Assembly: GCA_947624765.1 (NCBI GenBank)
Contig: CANQLS010000015.1
Location: 1-13,675, forward strand
DNA: 13,675 nt
Direction of reading: 5' to 3'
Source of the DNA: an uncultured Clostridia bacterium
GTDB lineage: Bacteria > Bacillota > Clostridia > TANB77 > UBA1234
Positions 1 to 6,565 of the stretch are shown in pieces. A model generated the notes under the pieces. The model was not told the origin of the DNA. It saw nothing but the letters and a program-made list of their open reading frames with translations, and searched no databases. Numbering within the stretch: position 1 is the first letter of the stretch; the number at the start of each line of letters is the position of its first letter. The position numbers and the translations under genes are program-made.

Positions 1-19
1 TCTGAATTATTAATTTTAA

Positions 20-85
20 TTAAAACAAATGTGTGTGTGTGTGTGTGTGTAGAACCGCAACGGTTTCAGCGTTTCTCTTTTGCAT
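20..85 (-). CDS. possible 21-residue peptide containing a His-Thr repeat
   Basis: This minus-strand mini-ORF starts with ATG at 85-83 and stops with TAA at 22-20. The product would begin MQKRNAETVAVL, continue as alternating His and Thr through the microsatellite, and end in Leu-Phe. It is proposed because it has an AAAGGGG ribosome binding site at 95-101, nine bases from the ATG, and a good promoter at 120-148. No family is recognised. An eight-codon reading from the ATG at 92-90 is also possible but too close to the ribosome binding site. The segment may instead be a non-coding RNA or part of a dispersed repeat; coding is not established. Confidence 0.3.
   Translation of the reverse strand: MQKRNAETVAVLHTHTHTHLF
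31..50. repeat. (GT)10 dinucleotide microsatellite
   Basis: Ten uninterrupted GT units, extended to the left by one T. Pure dinucleotide tracts of this length are uncommon in bacterial genomes and are prone to slippage during replication. The tract lies inside a minus-strand mini-ORF (20-85), where it reads as alternating His-Thr codons; loss or gain of one unit would change the reading frame after it. It is about 430 bp from engB, so a direct effect on engB is unlikely. Confidence 0.95.
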
Positions 86-119
86 CTTTCATTTCCCCTT
101 TACCGAAAATTCTACAATT

Positions 120-148
120 ATTTTATCAATACACAGTTTCAATTGCAA
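120..148 (-). promoter_or_regulatory. predicted sigma-70-type promoter facing left
   Basis: On the minus strand, -35 TTGCAA (148-143), a 17-bp spacer and -10 TAAAAT (125-120), with a TG one base upstream of the -10 (extended -10). Transcription would start near 113 and run into the AAAGGGG site and mini-ORF at 20-85. No other gene lies in that direction within the window. Confidence 0.5.
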
Positions 149-230
149 GTAATTATTTAATTTTCAAATATTAAAAGTTACTGGATAGCACTTTTTTAAA
201 ATAATATTCTACAATTATGTCTGTTTAATT

Positions 231-254
231 GTAGCGGCGCCCATTGGGCGCCAT
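231..254. repeat. GC-rich palindromic repeat, copy 1
   Basis: A 7-bp perfect stem GGCGCCC/GGGCGCC (236-242 and 246-252) with an ATT loop, bounded by GTAGC on the left and AT on the right. The reverse complement of this 24-mer matches 329-352 at 20 of 24 positions. The stem is entirely G and C in an AT-rich region. It also overlaps an outer hairpin CTACAATT (209-216)/AATTGTAG (227-234). The form resembles REP-like palindromic elements of intergenic DNA. Confidence 0.75.
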
Positions 255-328
255 TAAATCAAAGATACAACAAAATCTTTTCATTAGCGCGCCTTAACAA
301 ATTATACAAAAGAAATATTTTTCCATTT

Positions 329-352
329 ATGGCGGCCAATGGCTGCCACTAC
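329..352. repeat. GC-rich palindromic repeat, copy 2 (inverted)
   Basis: The stem is GGCGGCC (331-337)/GGCTGCC (341-347) with an AAT loop. It is an inverted copy of 231-254. Relative to copy 1, one stem pair has swapped C-G to G-C and a second has become a G-T pair, so base pairing is kept although the sequence has changed. This suggests the folded form matters. The two copies are separated by 74 bp. Confidence 0.75.
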
Positions 353-414
353 ACGCGCACTTACATGGGCTTTGAAGAATTATTTAGAATAAAACCATTA
401 TCTAGTAATGTGTG

Positions 415-443
415 TTGATATAAAGGTCGTTTTATGTTATACT
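415..443 (+). promoter_or_regulatory. engB promoter
   Basis: -35 TTGATA (415-420), a 17-bp spacer, -10 TATACT (438-443) with an extended TG at 435-436. This is close to the sigma-A consensus and leaves an untranslated leader of about 30 nt before engB. engB therefore probably has its own transcript. Confidence 0.75.
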
Positions 444-478
444 TGTGATATTAAAATCATTGAAAAGGAGTTCATGAT

Positions 479-1069
479 ATGTTAATTAAAAATCCAAAAT
501 TTGAAATATCAGCCATGACACAATCTCAATATCCAAAAGGAAATAAACCAGAAATTGTACTTGCTGGCAAATCTAATGTAGGCAAGTCTTCTTTTATAAA
601 TGCTATGTCAAATCGTAAAGCATTGGCCAGAACAAGTAGCGAACCAGGAAAAACACGTCAACTTAATTTTTATAATATGGATGATATATTTTATTTTGTA
701 GATTTACCTGGATATGGTTATTCTAAGATGTCAAAAAAAGAACAAGAACAAGTTGGAAATTCTATTGAAACATATCTTAATAATAGAAAAAATATCCATC
801 TTATTATTTTAATAATTGATATACGCCATCAACCTAGTGAAAACGATAAAATAATGCTAGATTATATTAAACAAACTAATCATAAATATATTATTGTTGC
901 TTCAAAAGCCGATAAAATTGCTAAAACAAAAGTTTTAGATTATGTAAAAAATATTGCAACTGAATTAAACGTTCAAGAAGAGTCTATATTCGCTTTTTCT
1001 TCTGAAAGCAAACTAAATAGTGAAAAAATATGGGAAAAAATCGAGACTGAACTTAATCTTAGTGAATAA
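479..1069 (+). CDS. engB: ribosome biogenesis GTPase EngB (YihA/YsxC)
   Basis: EngB is a TRAFAC-class GTPase that takes part in late assembly of the 50S ribosomal subunit in the cytoplasm. All five GTPase motifs can be read in the 196 residues: P-loop GKSNVGKSS (30-38), switch I with PGKTRQ (56-61), DLPG (75-78) followed by the family-typical YGY, SKAD (142-145, usually TKAD) and SSESK (174-178). The length fits the family. The ATG at 479 is chosen because AAGGAG (465-470) lies eight bases upstream; the ATG at 474 runs into a stop after three codons. It is the only clear plus-strand gene and converges on rubrerythrin. Its last codons lie in a TAGTGAATAATT repeat unit (1060-1071) that recurs just downstream. 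Confidence 0.97.
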   Translation: MLIKNPKFEISAMTQSQYPKGNKPEIVLAGKSNVGKSSFINAMSNRKALARTSSEPGKTRQLNFYNMDDIFYFVDLPGYGYSKMSKKEQEQVGNSIETYLNNRKNIHLIILIIDIRHQPSENDKIMLDYIKQTNHKYIIVASKADKIAKTKVLDYVKNIATELNVQEESIFAFSSESKLNSEKIWEKIETELNLSE

Positions 1070-1100
1070 TTTTAATTTATATTTCTTATTATACAAAAAT

Positions 1101-1152
1101 ATAGTGAATAATTACTGTAATATTTAAACAACTACATGTAATTATTCACTAT
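1101..1152. terminator. perfect 15-bp inverted repeat between convergent genes
   Basis: The arms at 1101-1115 and 1138-1152 are exact reverse complements, starting ATAGTGAATAATTAC, with a 22-nt loop. It sits between the converging ends of engB and rubrerythrin, so a bidirectional terminator is the natural role. The stem is AT-rich and no strong U tract follows, so it could instead be a dispersed repeat; parts of it recur at 1060-1071 and near 4824-4847. Confidence 0.5.
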
Positions 1153-1169
1153 TTATTACTCGAAATTTA

Positions 1170-1709
1170 TTAATAATTTTCTGCCTTTATTTCAAAATAT
1201 GCTTGTGGATGACTGCATACTGGACAAACTTCTGGTGCTGATTTACCAATAACAATATGTCCGCAATTTCTGCATTTCCAAATTCTATCTCCGTCTTTGC
1301 TAAATACTAAACCATTTTCAAGATTTTCTAATAATTTCAAATATCTTTCTTCATGCTCTTTTTCAATCTTGCCAACTGCTTCAAACAAATATGCGATTCT
1401 GTCGAAACCTTCCTCTTTTGCTTCTTTTGCGAATTTATCATACATATCTGTCCATTCATAATTTTCTCCACCCGCAGCAGCTTTTAAGTTCTCTGCTGTA
1501 GAAGAAATATCACCACCATTTAAGAACTTAAACCATAATTTTGCATGTTCCTTTTCATTATCTGCTGTTTCTTGGAAAATAGCAGCAATTTGCTCATATC
1601 CTTCTTTTTTAGCTTTGCTTGCAAAATATGTATATTTGTTTCTCGCTTGTGATTCACCCGCAAAAGCTTCCATTAAATTTTTTTCTGTTTTTGAACCTTT
1701 TAATTCCAT
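1170..1709 (-). CDS. rbr: rubrerythrin
   Basis: Rubrerythrin is a cytoplasmic non-haem iron protein that reduces hydrogen peroxide in anaerobes, taking electrons through rubredoxin or related carriers. The 179 residues show the classical order: a four-helix ferritin-like diiron domain (about 1-135), then a rubredoxin-like Fe(Cys)4 domain. Diiron ligands visible are E19, the ExxH at E52/H55, and the second ExxH at E116/H119, with E97/E100 between them. The Fe(Cys)4 site is C146, C149, C162 and C165 with spacing CxxC-x12-CxxC. The ATG at 1709 has AGGAGGT (1717-1723) seven bases upstream and its own promoter (1748-1775). The gene is apparently monocistronic and supports an anaerobic host. Confidence 0.97.
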   Translation of the reverse strand: MELKGSKTEKNLMEAFAGESQARNKYTYFASKAKKEGYEQIAAIFQETADNEKEHAKLWFKFLNGGDISSTAENLKAAAGGENYEWTDMYDKFAKEAKEEGFDRIAYLFEAVGKIEKEHEERYLKLLENLENGLVFSKDGDRIWKCRNCGHIVIGKSAPEVCPVCSHPQAYFEIKAENY

Positions 1710-1747
1710 ATTCTCTACCTCCTGTTAACATTTCAATTTCGAAATTT

Positions 1748-1775
1748 AGTATATCATAGAACGAATTTTTTTCAA
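1748..1775 (-). promoter_or_regulatory. rubrerythrin promoter
   Basis: On the minus strand, -35 TTGAAA (1775-1770), a 16-bp spacer and -10 TATACT (1753-1748), with TG one base upstream of the -10. It lies wholly in the gap after the tex stop codon. AAATTTCGAAATT-like symmetry at 1739-1748 between promoter and ribosome binding site could be an operator, for example for a peroxide regulator, but that is inference only. Confidence 0.7.
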
Positions 1776-1797
1776 TACTTTTTTCAATTTTTTCACT

Positions 1798-3939
1798 CTA
1801 TATTTTCATAGAAAGTGATACCTTTTTCTTGTCCAAATCTACTTTTAAAACACGTACTTTTACGATATCTCCTACCGATACCACATCCATTGGATTTTTA
1901 ATATAACGCTCACTCATTTCAGAAATATGTACCAAACCATCATTCTTTACACCAATATCAACAAAAGCGCCAAAATCAATTACATTTCTAACCGTTCCCG
2001 TCAATATCATACCCTCTTTTAAATCTTCCATTTTTAATACATCACTTCTTAATACTACTTTAGGCATTTCATCTCTCGGATCTCTTCCTGGCTTTTGTAA
2101 CTCTTTAATAATATCTTTAATTGTTGGTACACCTATTTCTAATTCTTTTGCTAATTTTTCTGCGTGCACTGTACGAAGATTTTCTCTAATTTCTGGCAAT
2201 TTTTCCTTTAAATCAGCTACTTCAAAACCAATTTTATTTAATATTTTTTCAGCTACTTCATAGCTTTCTGGATGCACAGACGTATTATCCAATGGATTTT
2301 TTCCCTCTGGAATACGTAAAAATCCTGCACATTGTGTATAAGCCGCCGGTCCTAACTTTGCAACCTTCAACAATTCTTTTCGTTCCTTTATCTTTCCTTT
2401 TTCTTCACGATATTTTACAATATTCATTGCAATTGTTTTACTAACACCTGAAACATAACGAAGAAGAGATGGCGTAGCTGTATTTAAATCTACACCTACA
2501 CTATTAACTGCATCTTCTACAACACCAGTTAAACTTTCTTCCAAACGATTTTGATTTACATCATGCTGATATTGTCCAACACCAATACTCTTAGGATCTA
2601 TTTTTACTAACTCTGCAAGTGGATCTTGCAATCTTCTTGCAATTGATATAGCGCCACGAAGTGATACATTGATATCTGGATATTCTTCTGTTGCTAGCTT
2701 AGAAGCAGAATATACTGAAGCGCCCGCTTCACTTACAATTGCATAATAAATTTCGTGCTTTACTTCTTTTATCATATCTGCCACAAACATTTCAGACTCA
2801 CGTGAAGCAGTTCCGTTTCCAATAGCTATCATATTTATATTAAATTCATCTATTAGTTCTAACAATTTCTTTTTAGCACCAACAACATCATTTTGAGGCT
2901 CAGTTGGATATACTGTAGTTGTAGCTAGAAGTTTTCCTGTATCATCAATTACAGCAATCTTACATCCAGTACGATATGCCGGATCAAATCCCATAACTGT
3001 TAATCCTTTTAGTGGTGGTTGCAATAATAGTTTCTTAGCATTTTGCCCAAAAACCTTAATCGCCTGCTCTTCTGCTAATTCAGTTAGTTCATTTCTAACT
3101 TCTGTTTCAACAGATGGTTTAATTAATCTTTTATAAGCATCTTCTACAGTATTTTCTAAATATGAATTATAAATACTATCAGGCTTTATAATTTGCTTTT
3201 TCAAATAAGATAAAATTTCTTCATCAGTTCCCTCTATTTTTACTTTTAAAAACTCTTCTTTTTCTCCTCTATTAATAGCTAAAATTCTATGGCTCGGGAT
3301 TTTATTAATTGCTTCTGTATAATCATAATACATATCATAAACAGAACTTTCCTCTTTAACTCCTTTTGAAGTTATAACCCCAATTCTATAAATAGTCTTT
3401 CTAATTGCTTTTCGATATTCAGCAACATCAGAAATCATTTCTGCTACAATATCCATAGCTCCGCTAATTGCATCATCTATAGTTTCTACACCTTTATCTA
3501 TATTAATAAAATCTTTTGCCAATTCTTCTAATGGTCGCTTCTCTTCTTGATTCCACAAAATTAATGCAAGTGGCTCTAGACCTTTCTCTTTTGCAATAGT
3601 CGCTCTAGTTCTCTTCTTCTGCTTAAATGGACGATATAAATCTTCTACTTCAGTCATAGTTTCAGCTTTTAAAATTTTATCTTTCAATTCTTCAGTTAAT
3701 TTTCCCTGTTCATCAATTAAACGAATTACCTCTTCTTTTCGTTTATCTAAGTTTCGAAGATATGTTAAACGCTCATAAAAATCACGAAGCAACTCATCAG
3801 ACATTTCTCCTGTTGCTTCTTTTCTATATCTTGCAATAAAAGGAATTGTATTTCCTTCATCTATTAGCTTGATAGCATTTTCTACTTGAAAAGCTTTTAA
3901 ATGAAACTCATTCATTAATTTTTCTTTAATTAAATCCAT
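1798..3939 (-). CDS. tex: Tex family RNA-binding transcription accessory protein
   Basis: Tex is a conserved cytoplasmic nucleic-acid-binding protein related to eukaryotic Spt6. In 713 residues the usual order is seen: helical N-terminal region with TIPFIARYRKEATG (31-44), an RNase H-like YqgF domain beginning at GFDPAYRTG (317-325), with IAIGNGTASRE (371-381) and EAGASVYSAS (404-413), a helix-hairpin-helix region from about 485, and a C-terminal S1 RNA-binding domain (about 637-713) starting MEDLKEGMILTGTV. The ATG at 3939 has AAAGGGG (3946-3952) six bases away. It follows dtd by 48 bp with a terminator-like hairpin in between, so tex is expressed either by read-through or from a promoter inside dtd that I could not identify. 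Confidence 0.96.
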   Translation of the reverse strand: MDLIKEKLMNEFHLKAFQVENAIKLIDEGNTIPFIARYRKEATGEMSDELLRDFYERLTYLRNLDKRKEEVIRLIDEQGKLTEELKDKILKAETMTEVEDLYRPFKQKKRTRATIAKEKGLEPLALILWNQEEKRPLEELAKDFINIDKGVETIDDAISGAMDIVAEMISDVAEYRKAIRKTIYRIGVITSKGVKEESSVYDMYYDYTEAINKIPSHRILAINRGEKEEFLKVKIEGTDEEILSYLKKQIIKPDSIYNSYLENTVEDAYKRLIKPSVETEVRNELTELAEEQAIKVFGQNAKKLLLQPPLKGLTVMGFDPAYRTGCKIAVIDDTGKLLATTTVYPTEPQNDVVGAKKKLLELIDEFNINMIAIGNGTASRESEMFVADMIKEVKHEIYYAIVSEAGASVYSASKLATEEYPDINVSLRGAISIARRLQDPLAELVKIDPKSIGVGQYQHDVNQNRLEESLTGVVEDAVNSVGVDLNTATPSLLRYVSGVSKTIAMNIVKYREEKGKIKERKELLKVAKLGPAAYTQCAGFLRIPEGKNPLDNTSVHPESYEVAEKILNKIGFEVADLKEKLPEIRENLRTVHAEKLAKELEIGVPTIKDIIKELQKPGRDPRDEMPKVVLRSDVLKMEDLKEGMILTGTVRNVIDFGAFVDIGVKNDGLVHISEMSERYIKNPMDVVSVGDIVKVRVLKVDLDKKKVSLSMKI

Positions 3940-3955
3940 CTTTTTCCCCTTTCGA

Positions 3956-3989
3956 TAAAAACACCTACAAGAATAATCTTATAGGCGTT
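3956..3989 (-). terminator. intrinsic terminator after dtd, abutting the tex ribosome binding site
   Basis: In minus-strand RNA a 13-bp stem (3989-3977 with 3972-3960; two of the pairs are G-U) closes on a four-base loop and is followed by a short U run (3961-3957). The stem starts inside the dtd stop codon and the U run ends only a few bases before the tex AAAGGGG site. It may reduce read-through into tex instead of ending the operon completely. Confidence 0.65.
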
Positions 3990-4443
3990 ATAAAATCTTT
4001 CCATTCACACAATCTAAAATAATAGTAACCGGCCCATCATTAATAAAATCAATTTTCATATCTGCCCCAAATTTTCCAGTAACAACTTTCAAACCATACT
4101 CTTTCATATCAGTTATAAAATCTTCATATAACTTTTCAGCTTGCTCTGGTAAAGCAGCATCTGTGAAACTTGGCCTATTTCCCTTATGACAATCGGCATA
4201 TAGTGTAAATTGCGAAACAATTTGTATTTCTCCATGAATATCCAATAACGATAAATTCATTTTTTCATTTTCATCACAGAAAATTCTCAACTTACTAATT
4301 TTTTCTGCTAACACTTTGGCATCTAATTCAGTATCCTCATGTGTTACACCTAACAAAACTAAAAATCCTTGCTCAATATGAGAATATTCTTTTCCATCAA
4401 TAAACAAAGTAGATTTCTTTACGCGTTGAATAACCGCTCTCAT
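3988..4443 (-). CDS. dtd: D-aminoacyl-tRNA deacylase
   Basis: Dtd hydrolyses D-amino acids wrongly attached to tRNA and so prevents their entry into protein; glycine on tRNA-Ala is a further known substrate of the family. The 151 residues show the two hallmark motifs of the active site, SQFTLYAD (77-84) and GPVT (137-140), plus the family-typical KGNRPSFTDAA segment (87-97). The start ATG overlaps the stop of the upstream membrane-protein gene as ATGA, with GGAGG at 4450-4454 inside that gene, so translation is probably coupled. The stop codon lies within the downstream terminator stem. Confidence 0.97.
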   Translation of the reverse strand: MRAVIQRVKKSTLFIDGKEYSHIEQGFLVLLGVTHEDTELDAKVLAEKISKLRIFCDENEKMNLSLLDIHGEIQIVSQFTLYADCHKGNRPSFTDAALPEQAEKLYEDFITDMKEYGLKVVTGKFGADMKIDFINDGPVTIILDCVNGKIL

Positions 4444-4739
4444 GGTTTTCCTCCGTCTTTATATCGATTTTCAAACACTTCATTAATTTTTTTCCTACGT
4501 ATTTCAATTTCATCTACAATTAAATAAACTGTAATAGAAGCAATCATACCTAATGTATCAACAATTAGATTTATTTCTAAATTTAACGCAATAGTATGTA
4601 CTAACAATAATGCAGTATAAAACAATAAAGCAATCGCTGGTAAAAAACTTTTCTTTTTACGAAAACCAATAAATAATAATAATACTGTTATAATAATTGT
4701 TACAATTAAAACTACTATATTGTGAAAATCCAAAAACAT
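4440..4739 (-). CDS. small three-helix membrane protein of unknown function
   Basis: I do not recognise this 99-residue protein. It has three hydrophobic segments at about 7-25, 33-52 and 57-76, a basic RKKK turn after the first and a basic, charged C-terminal tail starting RRKK (81-84), so the positive-inside rule puts the N-terminus outside and the tail in the cytoplasm. There is no cleavable signal. GGAGGT (4749-4754) lies nine bases from the ATG. The 4-bp overlap with dtd means they are cotranscribed; this says little about function because dtd is a housekeeping gene with varied partners. Confidence 0.85.
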   Translation of the reverse strand: MFLDFHNIVVLIVTIIITVLLLFIGFRKKKSFLPAIALLFYTALLLVHTIALNLEINLIVDTLGMIASITVYLIVDEIEIRRKKINEVFENRYKDGGKP

Positions 4740-4764
4740 AATCGTAACACCTCCATTATTTTCA

Positions 4765-4847
4765 ATGAATAGTAACTCTAATTAAGATACTACTTTTTGT
4801 TGTATAGCTATGAATGTAGGAACTAATTATTCTCTATTCACTAATTA
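4765..4847. repeat. imperfect inverted repeat downstream of yebC
   Basis: TGAATAG (4765-4771) and CTATTCA (4834-4840) are inverted, and TAATTA occurs inside each arm (4779-4784 and 4824-4829). The motifs TAATTATTC and CTATTCACTA resemble the engB/rbr repeat at 1138-1152. The element begins directly at the yebC stop codon and could end yebC transcription, but there is no U tract typical of an intrinsic terminator. Confidence 0.35.
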
Positions 4848-5576
4848 CTATTGCTCTTCCCAATTGTGCCAAACTTCTTGCACATCATCATTATCTTCCA
4901 ACTTCTCTATAATCAACTCCATTTTTCTAGAAGCTTCTTCATCTAATGTAATATAGTTTTGTGGAACCATTTTTATTTCAGCCTCAATGTATTCAATTCC
5001 TTTTCCTTCCAAATATTCTCTTACTTTTGAAAAATCTTCTGGAGTAGTTGTAATTTCATAAAATTCATCATCAGCCTCAAGATTTTCTGCTCCTGCTTCT
5101 AGAGCTTCCATCATTAATTCTTCTTCAGTCAATTTAGTGCTAGCCTTCTCAATTACAATAACACCCTTCTTATCAAACATCCAGCTAACAGAACCATTTG
5201 TTCCTAAATTGCCACCAAATTTATCTAAAATATGTCGCACATCACCAGCAGTACGATTACGATTATCAGTCATTACTTCAATAAGAAGTGCAACTCCGCT
5301 TGGACCATATCCTTCATATGTAATTTCTTCATAATTAGCAGTATTTCCATCTCCCGCAGCCTTTTTAATACTTCTTTCAATATTATCATTTGGCATATTA
5401 TTAGCTTTACATTTTGCTACTACATCTCTTAATTTAGAATTCGCAGCAGGATCAGGTCCACCTTCTTTTACAGCAATTAAAATCTCTCTTCCCAATTTCG
5501 TAAATACTTTTCCTCTTTGTGCATCTGATTTTTCCTTTTTGTTTTTAATGTTATTCCACTTTGAATGTCCTGACAT
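4848..5576 (-). CDS. yebC: YebC/TACO1 family translation or regulatory protein
   Basis: The 242-residue length and the opening MSGHSKWNNIKNKK, followed by DAQRGKVFTKL, are diagnostic of the YebC family. Members have been described as transcriptional regulators and, more recently, as ribosome-associated factors that help translation of proline-rich stretches; its mitochondrial relative TACO1 is a translation activator. Which role applies here cannot be read from the sequence. The middle carries the conserved YEGYGPSGVALLIE and TDNRNRTAGDVRH blocks, and the end is acidic. An AAGGAGGAG ribosome binding site precedes the ATG and a probable promoter lies at 5604-5632. There is no ruvABC next to it, unlike in many genomes. 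Confidence 0.96.
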   Translation of the reverse strand: MSGHSKWNNIKNKKEKSDAQRGKVFTKLGREILIAVKEGGPDPAANSKLRDVVAKCKANNMPNDNIERSIKKAAGDGNTANYEEITYEGYGPSGVALLIEVMTDNRNRTAGDVRHILDKFGGNLGTNGSVSWMFDKKGVIVIEKASTKLTEEELMMEALEAGAENLEADDEFYEITTTPEDFSKVREYLEGKGIEYIEAEIKMVPQNYITLDEEASRKMELIIEKLEDNDDVQEVWHNWEEQ

Positions 5577-5603
5577 AACTTTCTCCTCCTTTATTTTGCA
5601 TAC

Positions 5604-5632
5604 ATTCTAACATATTTCTCACAATTTGTGTA
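5604..5632 (-). promoter_or_regulatory. probable yebC promoter
   Basis: On the minus strand a -10 TAGAAT (5609-5604) with an upstream TG (extended -10), and 17 bp away a weak -35 TACACA (5632-5627). It lies between the suf gene stop and the yebC ribosome binding site, so yebC need not depend on suf transcription. Confidence 0.5.
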
Positions 5633-5647
5633 GTATTTTTTCCAAAA

Positions 5648-6565
5648 CTACTTCAAAAAGCCTTGAATAATTTCCTCTTCAGCCTCTTTCTCACTAAGCC
5701 CCAATGTCATTAATTTTATAATCTGTTCACCAGCAATTTTCCCAATTGCCGCTTCATGAATTAAATTTGCTTCCATATCATTAGCAGTAATTTCAGGCAC
5801 AGATATTACTTTTCCATGTTCTTTAATAATAGCATCACATTCCACATGACCAAAACATTTTGTATTACCATACACCTTCGATACAAATTTTTGCTTTGAA
5901 TCACCAGTTGCAACTGACCTTGAAGTAACATGCGTACTAGAATTATTACCATTCAAATTAACTTCAAAAATAGTTTCTGCATACTGTTGACCATCAGTCA
6001 TAATTTTTTCCGAAATAACAAGGTTTGTATCTTCACCTAAATTACCTCTTGTCGTTCTAATAGTAGAATCAACGCCTCGTATCTGCACAGTTTCCATTTC
6101 TAAAGTAGCACCCTTTTGAAGTGTTACTTCTGTTACAGGATTTAAAATTCTCTTTCCAGTTCCATTACCTTCTCCATAGTGCTTTTCTATATATTTTACT
6201 TTTGCTCCTTCTTCAAGAAAGAAACGATGAATTCCATCATGCTGAGAATCTTTATGATGATCATTATGAATACCACATCCGGCAACAATTACTACATTAG
6301 CATTTTTTCCAATATAGAAATCGTTATAAACAACATCTTTCAATCCACTTTCAGTTATAATGACAGGAATATGAACAATTTCGAATTTTGTATTTTCTTT
6401 TACAAAAATATCTATACCAGAAACATCACTCTTAGATACAATATTAACATTTTCTGTAACTTTACGTTCAATGCCTTTTCCATCTTTTCTAATGTTATAA
6501 GCACCTTCTAGTTCTCCATCAATATCAGCAACTTGCTTTAATAATCCCTTATCAATATCATTCAT
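5648..6565 (-). CDS. short SufB/SufD-family Fe-S assembly scaffold (SmsB-like)
   Basis: This is the partner of SufC in building Fe-S clusters in the cytoplasm. At 305 residues it is much shorter than typical SufB (about 470) or SufD (about 420), and keeps mainly the beta-helix core and C-terminal region. CFGHVECDAIIKEHG (237-251) with C243 lies where SufB has its essential cysteine, and LIHEAAIGKI (268-277) is the family C-terminal signature. The ATG at 6565 is preferred: AGGGAGGT (6573-6580) lies seven bases upstream, whereas the longer GTG start at 6574 overlaps that site. The ATG overlaps the sufC stop by 8 bp, implying coupled translation. Whether it acts as SufB or SufD cannot be fixed by length alone; as the only scaffold it would have to do the SufB job. 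Confidence 0.9.
   Translation of the reverse strand: MNDIDKGLLKQVADIDGELEGAYNIRKDGKGIERKVTENVNIVSKSDVSGIDIFVKENTKFEIVHIPVIITESGLKDVVYNDFYIGKNANVVIVAGCGIHNDHHKDSQHDGIHRFFLEEGAKVKYIEKHYGEGNGTGKRILNPVTEVTLQKGATLEMETVQIRGVDSTIRTTRGNLGEDTNLVISEKIMTDGQQYAETIFEVNLNGNNSSTHVTSRSVATGDSKQKFVSKVYGNTKCFGHVECDAIIKEHGKVISVPEITANDMEANLIHEAAIGKIAGEQIIKLMTLGLSEKEAEEEIIQGFLK

Larger units (their letters stand above)
1..478. other. 478-bp region without a conventional gene, rich in repeats
   Basis: No conventional protein gene is supported here. The stretch holds a GT microsatellite (31-50), a short AACCG/CGGTT hairpin (53-65), a minus-strand promoter and mini-ORF (20-148), a 13-mer ATTCTACAATTAT present at both 109-121 and 206-218, two GC-rich palindromes in inverted orientation (231-254 and 329-352), and the engB promoter (415-443). 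The GC-rich blocks stand out strongly from the AT-rich background, which suggests dispersed repeat elements rather than remains of a coding gene. Confidence 0.7.

Noticed and set aside
471..478. Alternative engB start at the ATG 474-476
   Set aside because: It reads ATG ATA TGT TAA and stops at once.
5137..5432. Plus-strand open frames opposite yebC
   Set aside because: They lie fully antisense to a clear family member, lack ribosome binding sites and have low-complexity composition; they are shadows.
5621..5650. Terminator after the suf scaffold from GTAGT/ACTAC
   Set aside because: Only five A/T-rich pairs and no U tract; too weak to call, and it overlaps the yebC promoter.
6179..6511. 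Plus-strand frame of 110 codons opposite the suf scaffold
   Set aside because: Antisense shadow with Asn/Ile/Phe-rich composition expected from reading an AT-rich gene backwards.
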